Shown here in pieces: positions 28,878-39,146 of a stretch of DNA of 64,000 bases (position 1 is its first letter; every line of letters starts with the position of its first letter). The translations under genes and the position numbers were made by a program. Below the pieces are notes generated by a model that had not been told where the DNA came from, did no database searches, and was given only the letters and a program-made list of their open reading frames with translations. Origin of the DNA: Paracentrotus lividus (taxonomy: Eukaryota > Echinodermata > Echinoidea > Camarodonta > Echinidae); assembly GCA_940671915.1 (NCBI GenBank), contig CALNVZ010001883.1, forward strand, positions 321,280 to 385,279. The letters are read 5' to 3'.

Positions 28878-29149
28878 GTGGCGTATTTTCCAGGACTTCT
28901 TACTTTAATAGCCGGTTTTATACTAACTAATTAACGTATAATACACACAACATATCCCCCACACGTACCGGAGAAAGGTCAACCTTTCAAAAGAGTCCGC
29001 ACACTTCAAACATTCTCTTTTATTCACCTTCCAAGAGGTGCATGTTCAAAGACCTGGATTATCTTCTCTTTCATGTCAATCTTGCAATGCATGAGTTCTA
29101 ACTTTACGCTGTGTATTACCATTAAGGTGTTAGCAGGAAATATTGGTAT

Positions 29150-29490
29150 CTTAATTCACGGAGACTGTTACGGGACTACTTTGAGACGTCACAGCAGTGA
29201 GATGAGGGTAGTATCTCACATCGCGGAGACGTCGATTGAATCATTTCCGCGACGGATAAAAAGTGTTAGAGACCTATCCGATATCGCGCAGATGTCTCCG
29301 CGACAGTTTTTAAAAACTGTAACAAAGCAATTTCAAAGAACCGTCTCAAAGTAGTTTCCGCGACTCATGAAACGTCGCGGAGACGTCTCCGAGACAAGTT
29401 TCAAACATTTGAAAATGTTTTGTAATAGTTTTTGTCGCGGAGACGTCTCGGATACTTTTTATCAATCGCGGAGGCGTCTGCGCGAAGTGA
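29150..29490. repeat. Cluster of CGCGGAGACG palindromic motifs
   Basis: Within about 340 bp the motif CGCGGAGACGTC or close variants occurs at about 29,223, 29,377, 29,437 and 29,466. It occurs in reverse (GTCTCCGCGAC) at about 29,294, and shorter relatives lie at 29,158, 29,248 and 29,357. Several copies extend to the palindrome GAGACGTCTC. Dense, mixed-orientation short motifs of this kind are typical of subterminal transposase-binding regions. A 93-codon open frame (29,073-29,354) runs through it but resembles nothing known and is probably fortuitous. Confidence 0.6.
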
Positions 29491-29609
29491 GATATCACTC
29501 TTTAGAAACTCAAGCACAATGGTGTTTGTCAGTATAAACAAGGAGCCAACAGGGATAATTCGTTTTTCTTTATATTTTCAGTTATGAACATCAACCTATA
29601 TACTGCTTT

Positions 29610-29850
29610 TATTGTTAGCCCTTGAAAATCAATGGATGAGGGCAAGGTGCTTATCAAGTTCTCTAATAACAGGGGCGAACACAAATGAACCCGGATGTTA
29701 TGGTCGTTAGTTTTCGAGATAAAACAATGCTCTAAATCCACCTGTGATCACTTATTGTCAGCCTTTGAAAAACCAAAGAATCAGGGGATGCGGGGCGCAC
29801 ACATGAATAAACCCGGATATTACGAGGTCATATCGTTTACTTCTACGTGA
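29610..29850 (+). repeat. Two-unit direct repeat, about 145 bp spacing
   Basis: A block with TTAGCCCTTGAAAA, then GGGGCGAACACAAATGAA, then CCCGGATGTTATGGTCG (29,613-29,706) recurs as GTCAGCCTTTGAAAA, GGGGCGCACACATGAATAA, CCCGGATATTACGAGGTC (29,757-29,828). It lies between the CGCGGAGACG cluster and a T run near 29,890. Confidence 0.6.
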
Positions 29851-30308
29851 ATCCAACCTAATAGCCACTACCGATCAATATTTTTTTCATTTTTTTTTTT
29901 TTTTTTTTTTTTAGATTTAGAGTTAACGACGTTTTTGTTTCCTTTGCCTTTATGGGCGTATTTCAATCGCTTCATTGGTTTTGAACAGAGAGTCTATTAT
30001 ATAACAGTAGTGCATTTCAGCCCATTCCAAGTTTGCGGATTCAGTATGTGAAAGCAAACACAACCACTGAAACTTTTGAAACCCTGAAATTTCAATTAGT
30101 TTTCATCAAAAACAGCTCAGCTTTACTTCACTAAGGACGTATCTCATTAGTTATAGGTCCAGTTCACGACTAGTTAACGTTTATATTACTAGGTGTCTTT
30201 AAAAATGTAAAATGTCTTTGATATTTCTTTACCAGTCACGGTGATGTCTCTGCTACATTGCTGCGACTTGCTCGCGACTGGATAAAATCCATCATGTTTG
30301 ATTTTTAA

Positions 30309-33300
30309 CTCTTTACGTGCCGGACGCATGATACGCTACTGTTCGGTGCCGTACTAGTGTGGCATCCACTGGGGAAAATATAGGTTTCGTTTGCAAGTCA
30401 TGTTAATGTTTGGCAACCTATATGTTCTACTTGATCACACGAATCATAAAATATATGTCGCCAATTTTTTAATTGACCTTTTGTGACCCAAAATGAAGGT
30501 CAAAGGTCAGGCTTCATTAACATAAACATAACTTTGTTCAAATTGTGTCGAATTTGGTATCAAATTGTAGATAACGTTACAACTAGCAATTAAATCAATT
30601 ATCATTTTTTCTCCTGACCAGTCAGTTTTGAGCAATATGCAAATCAGTTTATTTATGCATATTAAATGCATAATGGAGTCAAGTTGAACCGCGATCAAAC
30701 ACAACATATCCATAGACAATATTGATAAAAACTAATCAAGATTAAAACGTAAATCATACTAGACTAATATTGTTGCCACATCCTGGTGACCCTTATGACC
30801 TTGTAAATCGGTCACAGGTCAATTTATATGATGATTAACAACCTGGAAATGGCATTAATTTGGCAAAAACCGAATTTTCTATGAACTTTGACCTTATTTC
30901 TAGGTCAATTGTGTCAAGTAAGAATATGACGACCTCTATTTTTTGGTTGATGGCATCAAGGAAATCATAATTCATGTTAGTTGCCAACAAAGTTAAGCTT
31001 ATACGACCAACAGGTCAAAGGTCAAAGTTCAAGAAAAACGTTTTGGCGTTTTTCATCTTGACCTTAGTCTTATTGGGCCGTATTACTTGAAATATGATAT
31101 TAAACACTGTTAATGTGTTCTACTTGATTCCATGAACCAGGAAATGTTCGTTCTCAGTGACCTATGACCTTTAAATCAAGTAAAAGTGCAAAAAATACAT
31201 AGTTTCTACTATTTCCAGATTTTGTTAGCTTCACGTTATTTAAACTTTGACCTTAACTTGAGGTCATGTATGTTAATGAAAGAGAATAGCAACGTTGATA
31301 TTCTGATTTATGGGAACAAGAAGAACAAGAATAACTATGATTATCACAATTATTAAGCTCTAATATGGCAAATAAAACAAATGTCAAGACACACAGAGAA
31401 AGTTTAAGGAATATGTAAGGGCCAAAGTTTTCTGTCTTCATCATAGTCCTGTTTGGCTTTATTATCTTAAAAATTTTGATAAAAACAGACCTACATGATT
31501 CCTTGATACCATGAACCAGAATATCAAGGTTGCTATTCTTTTTCTTTTACATATATGACCTCAAGTTAAGGTCAAAGTTCAAATAACGTGAAGCTAAAAA
31601 AATCTGGAAATATTAGAAACTGTGTATTTTTTGCACTTTTACTTGATTTAAAGGTCATAGGTCACTGTGAACGAACATTTCCTGGTTCATGGAATAAAGG
31701 AGAACACATTAACGGTGTTTGATATCATATTTCAAGTAATACGGCCCAATAAGACTAAGGTCAAGATGAAAAACTTAGGCCAAAACGTCTTTCTTGAACT
31801 TTGACCTTTGACCTGTTGGTCGTATGAGTTTAACTTTGTTGGCAACTAACATGAATATGATTTCCTTGATGCCATCAACCAAAAAATAGAGGTCGTCATA
31901 TTTTTACTTGACACATTTGACCTAGAAATAAGGACAAAGTTCATAGAACATTCGGTTTTTGCCAAATTAATGCCATTTGTTAATCATCATATACATTGAC
32001 CTGTGACCTATTTACAAGGTCATAAGGGTCACCAGAATGTGGCAACAATATTAGGCTAGTTTGATTCACGTTTTAATCTTGATTAGTTTTTATCAATATT
32101 GTCTATGGATATGCTGTGGCTGATCGCGGCTCAACTTGACTCAATTATGCATTCAATATGCATAAATAAACTAATTTGCATATTGCTCAAAACTGATTGG
32201 TCGGGTGAAAAAATGATAATTGACTTAATTGCTAGTTATAACATTACCTACAATTTGATACCAAATTTGACACAATTTGAACAAAGTTATGTCTATGTTA
32301 ATGAAGCCTGACCTTTGACCTTCATTTTGGGTCACAAAAGGTCAATTAAGAAATTGGCGACATATATTTTCTGATTCGTGTGATCAAGAAGAACATATAT
32401 ATATAGAGGTTGCCAAACATTAACATGAATTGCAAACGAAACCACATAGGAGCCCTCACTATACTCATGCTTGCTCGCCTACTATTGACTGCTTAATCCA
32501 TGCTTTGTTTCCTACCCTCCCCTGCTTTGTGCATGATTGCGCACATTCGGAAAAACGTTGATTGATTACGCCGATTCTATTTTTCTGCGCACTGCACACT
32601 CAGAGGTTAATCCGCTTTATTCTGCAGCGGGCACATCCGGCTATTAATTGGCCAATTTTCTCTTTACACAGTTTACATTAAACTTTTTGTGAGTAATTAG
32701 AGTACATAGAATGCCACATATTGTAAGTACAACAATGTTGTCGAAAGATCTTTAAAAAAAAGTTACATGACGAACCAGTCCGTTTAAGGACAGTGTACCC
32801 CTACTTACAACTCTATTCGTTCTCTTTTCCAAGTGTGACCAGGGACGTGAGAGGAGACCCTGGTGTGACAAACACCTCAACCCAGATATCTATCTAAAAC
32901 ATCTGTTCCTTGACCTCGGTCCAAACAGTGGTCACCCAAGGTCACAGCTGGGGACCAATATTGTTTACATTAAACGATCAAGATGTCTGTATCGATTTTT
33001 TTTTATTAGTTTTTTTTTTTTTTTATTCTTGTACTTTCCTTATTCCGAGGTCGATTTTCTTCGTTTGAAATTGAAAACGAATTAACATTTGACTTCTAAA
33101 TATAATATGCCTGTGAAAACTTGAAATATATCAAATACAATCATTTTATTTTGAAGGGCCTACTCATAGGCAGAGCTACTATAACGTAACATCCCAGCTG
33201 TTGTTTATCATTTATCCCTGGCTCAACGCTCAAGCTGGCCTGTGGAGTTGTAAAGTTTGATAACAGTGATTATCTGGCCATGCAGGGTCGATAGTGCTTG

Positions 33301-33524
33301 GAAATAGTTTCAAACGAGGTTTTTTTATAAGGGGGTAATGGGACCTGAATTCGGAGGGTCAGCTCAGGTCTGCTTGCAAACGATGAGTTGACGTAATGTG
33401 AGGAAGTATTGACTGTCATATTTTAAGTTCAAAGGTGAAAAAACTTGGCAGTGGGGGATATAGACCCTGGCATGTACGGATTACCAGTGCGGCAGAGGGG
33501 TTAGGCGGGGTGGCACGTAAAGAG
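30309..33524. mobile_element. TTAA-flanked element F2, carrying foldback D
   Basis: The ends are CTCTTTACGTGCC after TTAA (30,305-30,308) and GGCACGTAAAGAG before TTAA (33,525-33,528), giving 13-bp perfect inverted termini shared with F1. Removing the foldback at 30,383-32,444 leaves about 1.15 kb, similar to F1. No transposase frame is present. I infer that foldback D inserted into an older non-autonomous element. Confidence 0.5.
30383..32444. mobile_element. Foldback element D (about 2.06 kb, arms about 1 kb)
   Basis: Almost the entire element is an inverted repeat about a centre near 31,413. GGTTTCGTTTGCAA at the left end is mirrored by TTGCAAACGAAACC at the right. Inner landmarks mirror in order: GTTTGGCAACCT, a segment with AAGGTCAAAGGTCAGG, TTGACCTTA..TAGGTCAAT, and AGGTCAAAGGTCAAAGTTCA against its complement. 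The 70-codon frames on opposite strands at 30,507-30,719 and 32,099-32,311 are the two arms of the same sequence, nearly identical, and not genes. There is no transposase. Many AGGTCA/TGACCT half-sites occur, several as direct repeats with one-base spacing. Confidence 0.85.
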
Positions 33525-33789
33525 TTAAAGACATTTCCACGGCGAAAAAGTCATGGGTACGTTGCTGATTCATCGTCGTGATAATTTCGTATATGACTGG
33601 TAGACTACAGAGTCGCTCACACTTGTTAATAATTAAAAAAAAAAGTGGAAACATTCTTAATAAAAAAAAAATAAAAAAAACATGTGTGGCTTTTTCAAAG
33701 ACTTTTCATTCATTTTTGTGCAACTCCCTGGAGACCCAGAAGACGTCCCGTTGACGTCTCCAAGATTTCATAGACTTGACTCGCGACCT

Positions 33790-34035
33790 GTGGGGTGTAA
33801 CACAAAGACTTACGATTGATTAAAAGTTACGATTGATTTTTCTTGGTAACCTCATTTGAAAACCAGGTACAGTCATGGATTAGGATTTGGATATAATTAA
33901 GAGTAGGGTTAGGGCTAGGGTAAGGATTAAGATTATCAACTTTGGAGCATCCTATCCATGATGAGGCTACCGAGAAAAAATCAATCGTAACTTTTAATCA
34001 ATCGTAAGTCTTTGTGTTACACCCCCCTGGTCACG
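33790..34035. repeat. Inverted repeat, arms about 65 bp
   Basis: TGTAACACAAAGACTTACG..AATCAA..AAAAGTTACGATTGATTTTTC..GGTAACCTCAT (33,797-33,853) is the reverse complement of GATGAGGCTACCGAG..GTTACA (33,961-34,022). The spacer contains GGGTTAGGGCTAGGG (33,905-33,919), a brief telomere-like stretch. The feature marks the right border of the duplicated unit. It resembles a small MITE; family unknown. Confidence 0.65.
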
Positions 34036-34250
34036 ACCGATTCTGCGTATAACCAGTAGACTAATGAGTGCTGGCGACGTCGAGGTGACTCGAGTCATAG
34101 CTTGTAAGATATAGCATTGCTAATTGAAAACACAAGCATGAACATCACAGTTGTTAAACTGAAATAAAAGTGAAGCACAGAATAATGTATGGATTTTTTT
34201 TTTTTTTTTTTTAGTGTATTCCTTTTTATCAAACTTGGGATAGGCCTAAA

Positions 34251-34291
34251 ATGACTACTCTTACAAAAGAGCCTTTTGTAAGAGTAGTCAT
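34251..34291. repeat. Perfect 19-bp-arm hairpin
   Basis: ATGACTACTCTTACAAAAG and its exact reverse complement are separated by three bases (AGC). The hairpin follows a T run (34,193-34,212). It is too short and GC-poor to be called a terminator or an RNA gene in a eukaryotic context. Confidence 0.8.
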
Positions 34292-34299
34292 TGAAGCGA

Positions 34300-35290
34300 A
34301 ACAATTGGAATTTTCACATGAATCGCATAATTATGTGGGCTTTCTAAATGTATGTACTTAATTGAGTATAAAACTGAATGTTTGTAATTACTCGTTGATG
34401 AATTACAGGGACAATTTTGGGGGACACGTTGTATGTGATTGCATACTAGAAATGTTTTTGAGAACGCACACAAAAACAAAGAGATCTCAGTTTAACGCCC
34501 TCTGCTTACTTGCTCCCATCACTCCAATACCCACCTGTGCAATTGCATCAAAGTTATCAACAGAGTACATCGATGGTGACAGGATGTATATCGATATAAT
34601 AGATGTATTAATGGATAAATATACATCGATAAAGATAAAACTAGAGCTTTATAATTGTAATGCGTACAATTATCGGTGGTATGTACTGAAATGTATGTGT
34701 AATGCAAAAAAGTATGCAGCCATACGCTACAGGAGAGAGAGAAAAAAAAATGAAACGGAAAGAGAAAGTGAAATAAAGTTTTTGAAAAAGAAGAAAATGA
34801 AATGTGTAATGTGATGAATTTACATTTAATTACCTTTCACAATTCAACTGTTCGGGAATTGTCTCAGCATTAACATAAAAAGCATTTAGGAGAAAATCAA
34901 CCAATATTTATTCTGATATTCTGATTCTGACAATAACAAGTGGTGCTATGTACATGACGTACATACCACCTAATGAGATGGCTCGCCAATGCAAAATACA
35001 TGTACATGTACACTCAAAATGTGATGAAATGACATGCCTTCTTTCATCGCCAATTTAGACTGCAATGCCGGTGGTAAAACCAAATTAACTTCGCCAATGT
35101 CGTAGGGAATTGTCTCAGCTACATCATACTGAACATTTGAAAGAGAAACGGCACATATTTACTGACGAACACTCCTCTTTGTACCAAGATTATGTCGTCA
35201 TAAAACATACCTTGAAACGTACCTTGATGGCAACATCTCACTGTCTTCGCGATGAGGGTGTACAGATGACAGTGGCTAGGTTAAGGAGGC
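34300..35290 (+). other. Stretch without a convincing gene; weak ORF 34,362-34,814
   Basis: A 150-codon open frame spans 34,362-34,814. Its tail is lysine/glutamate-rich low complexity and the first two thirds match no family I know, so I do not call it a gene. A second short frame (35,110-35,307, ending MTVARLRRLLEPI) is likewise unrecognised. The phrase GGGAATTGTCTCAGC occurs at 34,854 and again at 35,105 with diverged flanks, suggesting an old duplication of about 250 bp. Confidence 0.3.
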
Positions 35291-35292
35291 TC

Positions 35293-35809
35293 TTAGAGCC
35301 CATTTAAAAACCCAAGTTTAATCATTTTCATCTTAAAGTGCAGGAGTGTTGGTGCCTCAACTGTGGAATGTGGGAGTTTATTCCATTGATCGACGACCCT
35401 TTGGCTAAAGAAATGTTTCCTTATATCCAGTCTAGATCGTTGCTTGGCGAATTTAAGAGAGTGTCCTCTAGTTCTGACGTACTCTGCTCTCTGTAAATAA
35501 TTGTCCGGATTAGATTTGTCCATTTGTGTTAAGATTCTGTATATTTGAATTAGGTCTCCCCTTTCCCTCCTCCTTTCCAGTGTGGTAAGATTTAACCTGG
35601 CGAGTCTGTCTTCATAGGATAGGTTATGGATATCGGGGATCATTTTTGTCGCTCTAGCTTGGACCTTCTCCAGTATCTTTTTGTCTTTTGCGAAGTATGG
35701 GCTCCATGTCTGCATTGCATAATCCAAATGCGGACGTACAAGAGATTTATAAAGTTTCAGGATCACTTGTCTGCTTTTATAGGTGAAGTTACGTTTGATT
35801 ATCCCTAGT
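35293..35809 (-). pseudogene. CR1 ORF2 C-terminal fragment
   Basis: A 157-codon frame (35,293-35,766) carries the post-RT region: MILKLYKSLVRPHLDYAM, SYEDRLARLNLTTLERRR, then RRERGDLIQIYRIL and a terminal HFFSQRVVDQWNKLP motif. This block is highly characteristic of CR1 LINEs. The frame ends at a stop shortly after GFLNGL, which looks like the natural ORF2 end. The upstream edge is the 9-bp target duplication of the small LINE insertion. Confidence 0.9.
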
Positions 35810-36072
35810 TGGCCGTTGCAAGGCCCTAATGGTCAAATGGGGCATCAACACTGAACGACGGCCAGTTTGCGAATGTGGAGAGGAGGAGACCATGAGTCAC
35901 CTCCTACAATGCCCTCTCCTGCCTTCCCCCTGTTCCCCAGCTGATCTTACTACCCTTTCGCCTAATGGGATCGCCTGCGTTCAGTATCTAATGGGCAGAG
36001 TCTGAATCAAATTCTAATCCACAAATAAACAAAAATTGAGAGAAAGGACTCGAGAAGAAGAAGATCCCTAGT
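35801..36072 (+). mobile_element. 5'-truncated LINE insertion with 9-bp target duplication
   Basis: ATCCCTAGT occurs at 35,801-35,809 and again at 36,064-36,072, and the interrupted CR1 resumes on both sides. The 254-bp insert (35,810-36,063) reads on the plus strand. An open frame from 35,811 to a TGA at 36,003-36,005 encodes a C-terminal motif VCECGEEETMSHLLQCP (a C-x-C...H...C zinc-finger-like pattern found at the end of several non-LTR ORF2 proteins). A short 3' UTR and a GAAGAAGAAG tail follow. This is a clear target-primed insertion, younger than the CR1. The clade is uncertain (Jockey/I/R1-like by the motif). Confidence 0.85.
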
Positions 36073-36851
36073 ACCATATTTCCTCTCTTGCTGATGCTGC
36101 GCATTGCGAAGCAACTTTTAGAGACTTGTTGATGAGAATTCCAAGATCTTTGTCTTCTACTGTTTCTTTTAGTACAGAGCCATTTAGTACATACACTTGG
36201 CGGGGGTTGTTGGATCAGAAGTGCATAACTCCACACTTGTCTATGTTGAATCTCATCAGCCATTTTGCTGCCCATCGATCAAGGTGGTTAATTGAGTCTT
36301 GCATACATTTTATGTCATCGTCAGTCTTTACAGAATGTATAAGCTTGGTATCATTTGCGGATTTGCTGATGGTCGAGTCATTGTTTATTCCAGTATCAAT
36401 ATCATTTACATACATCAGGAAACAAATTGGTCCCAGTACTGAGCCTTGAACAACGGAGCTTGTAACATGTCTCCAATCGGATTCTGGTCCTTGTGTACTA
36501 ACTCTTTGTTTACGATCACTGAGCCAATATTTGATCCATTTTAGTAAATTTCCATCGATACCATGAGCACGAATTTTTCTGATTAGTCTCTTGTGTGGCA
36601 CAGTGTCGAACGCTTTTGCTAGATCGAGATAAACGACGTCAACTGGCATACCCTCATCCACTCTCTTCGTGATAAGCTCGAGATACTCCAGCAGGTTCGT
36701 TGTTGTTGACCTTCCTTTGGTGAAGCCATGTTGGGTGTCATAGATAAGGTTATGTCTATCAACATGCTCAGTAATCTTGTCTCTAAATATGCTTTCCATC
36801 ACTTTACCAGCCGTCGAAGTCAGACTGATTTGTCTATTGTTGTTAGGCTTA
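36073..36851 (-). pseudogene. CR1 ORF2 reverse transcriptase core fragment
   Basis: The coding frame (within 36,215-36,910, 231 codons) contains NRQISLTSTAGKVMESIF, HGFTKGRSTTTNLLEYLE, VYLDLAKAFDTVPHKRL (first catalytic aspartate region), VVQGSVLGPICFLMYVND, and a degenerate catalytic box. Where CR1 normally has FADDTKL this copy reads SANDTKL, so the box has lost its first aspartate. The first dozen or so residues of the open frame (before about LDYKP) come from foldback E, not CR1. Downstream, CR1-like sequence continues out of frame (VLNGSVLKETVEDKDLGIL) to 36,073. Confidence 0.88.
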
Positions 36852-39146
36852 TAGTCCAGTAGATGGTCCCATAGGCCATGTACAAGACCCGGAAAAGTCT
36901 TTAAGTACAAGGTTTTTTGGTTGATTCGTGTTCTTTATGGGTATTTAATAAAATTCAACTTGGTTGCCAGTTTGGCAACCTTGGGCAACTTTTTTTATTT
37001 GCATAATTAGAATAATGACCTAATTAGCATATTTTGTGTATTGGATATGTGGCTAATCATAGTTCAAGAACCCCAAAAATAAGGATGAATCGACTTTTTA
37101 AGGGTACTTTACGATGAGAGATTAATTTATGATATTACTTTTATCTTTTAAGTAGTGCTTTTGTCTTAAATGGCCTAATTAGCATAATGAGCTAATATGC
37201 ATATAGATGCATTAATATTAGCCTATGGGATTAATTATCATTTTTTTTTTCTTATCTGGAAAACCTGAATATTGTGCCATACAACATCGAAAATCACTTT
37301 TATTGAAGACATCCCATTAATTCATGAGATGATATGTTTTGTAGATATGATATAATTAGCATAATATGAACAATGGTCTAATTAGCATATCAATCGTAAT
37401 ATGGAATATGGGGTTAATCTTCATTAAAGAACCTTGGAAACGTGAATGAAACAACTTTTTAAGGGTATTTTACGACGAGGAATTCATATATGATATCAGA
37501 TTTATCTTTTAAGTAATGGTTTTGTCTTAAGTGGCCTAATTAGCATAATGAGCTAAAATGCATATAAGCCTATGCTGTAATAGCCTAAGGAATTAATGTT
37601 TATTGTTTATTTAGAAAGCCTGAATATTGTGTAATACGACATTGCAAATCACTTTTATTGAAGACATCCCATTAAGTCATGAGATGATACATGTATGTTA
37701 TGTAGAAATAATAATTTAATATCATTAGCATAAAAGAACAGTGACCTAATGACCTAATTAGCATATTCATCACAATGTAATAATTATTATGCATAATTGT
37801 TTTAATCCTTTGTGATTCAATTTCAGTATTTATCTAGAGAGCTTGAACACTGTGCAATGCAACATTGTCCGTCACATTAATTAATTATCATGCTGATAAT
37901 ATATTGCACTTTATTTACCTATAATATAGTTAGCATAATTAGAATAACGACTAAATCAGCATAATATTATCTGTACCCCCCCCCCTCTCCCACATACACG
38001 CAGATACCCATCTTGGTACGGGAAGCCACATCAAAATTACCCCCTACAGTGGCCGCGGACCGTTTTTGAGAGTGGAGAGGCGGAGCCAAAGTGGGGGTGG
38101 GGGGGGGGAGCGGGGCTGAACAGGCCAGAAATCACAAATATATGGTCATTTTTGCATTTTTGTACATGTTTGCTAAAAAAAAATGGGGGCTGAAGATTAG
38201 AAATAAAAAGACTTTTTTTTAACTAGTCCAGATTATTTAACTAAGATTAGCCCCATACCCTATATTACAAATGATATGCTAATTAGGTCATTGTTCTGCT
38301 AATTATATTATTTCCACATAACATATAATCTCATGAATTAATGGGGTGTCTTCAATAAAAGATGATTTGCAATGTCGTATTACACAATATTCAGGCTTTC
38401 TAAATAAAAAATGAACATTAATTCCATAGGCTAATATTAAAGCATAGGCTTGTATGCATATTAGCTCATTATGCTAATTAGGCCATTTATTAAAGACAAA
38501 ACCATTATTTAAAAGATAAAACTGATATCCTATATGAATTTCTCATCGTAAAATACCCTTAAAAATTCGTTTCAGGGTTCTTTAATTAAGATTAACCTCA
38601 TATTGCATATTACAAATGATATGCTAATTAGGCTATTGTTCGGATTATGCTAATTATATTATATCTACAAAATATATCATCTCATGAAATAATGACCTGT
38701 CTTCACTAAAAGCAATTTACAATGTTGTATTGCACAATATTCAGGCCCTCTAGAAAAAAAGAAGAAGATAATTAATCCCATAGGCTAATATTAATGCATA
38801 GGCTAATATTCATATTATCTGATTATGCTAATTAGGCCATTTAAAGACAAAAGCACTACTTAAAAGATAAAAATAATGTCATAAATGAATTTCTCGTCCT
38901 AAAATACCCTTAAAAAGTTGTTTCATCCATATTTTCAGGGTTCTTGAATTGTGAATTAGCTACATATTCAATACACAAATATGCTAATTAGGTCATTATT
39001 CTAATTATGCAAATAAAAAAAGTTGCACAAGGTTGCCAAGCTGGCAACCAAGCTAAATTTACTTATATACCCATCTAGAACACAAATCAACAAAAAAACC
39101 TTGTACTTAAAAACTTTTCCGGGTCCCCAACATTTCTACTGGACTA
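36852..39146. mobile_element. Foldback element E (about 2.3 kb) inserted at TA in the CR1
   Basis: The left end TAGTCCAGTAGA (36,852-36,863) is mirrored by TCTACTGGACTA (39,135-39,146). Both lie exactly where CR1 coding breaks (..GSRSN and ..PNNNRQ), so the target was TA or TTA. Next come mirrored GACCCGGAAAAGT, TTAAGTACAAGG and TTGGCAACC blocks. Each arm then has two direct repeats of about 360 bp, rich in CCTAATTAGCATAATGAG; the other arm has them reversed. The centre (37,975-38,110) is GC-rich with C and G runs. No transposase frame is visible. Confidence 0.85.
37020..37745 (+). repeat. Two about 360-bp direct repeats in the left arm of foldback E
   Basis: Each unit runs through GCATATT.., CAACTTTTTAAGGGTA, TTTTGTCTTAA.TGGCCTA, ATTAGCATAATGAGCTAA, GCCTGAATATTGTG and TTTATTGAAGACATCCCATT. 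Mirrored units occupy about 38,260-39,000 in the right arm, giving four copies in all. Confidence 0.75.

Noticed and set aside
29073-29354. 93-codon frame through the CGCGGAGACG cluster
   Set aside because: The noisy counterpart does not keep it, the motif repeats explain its composition, and nothing similar is known to me.
30507-32311. Two near-identical 70-codon frames on opposite strands, suggesting a duplicated gene
   Set aside because: They are the same segment in the two arms of foldback D; no independent gene evidence.
33905-33925. Interstitial telomeric repeat
   Set aside because: Only about two to three imperfect TTAGGG-like units; too short to claim.
34362-34814. 150-codon frame as a possible novel protein
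   Set aside because: The C-terminal third is K/E low complexity from an A-rich stretch, with no start context, family or exon structure.
36126-36449. 107-codon plus-strand frame
   Set aside because: Antisense shadow of the CR1 reverse transcriptase, which has clear motifs on the minus strand.
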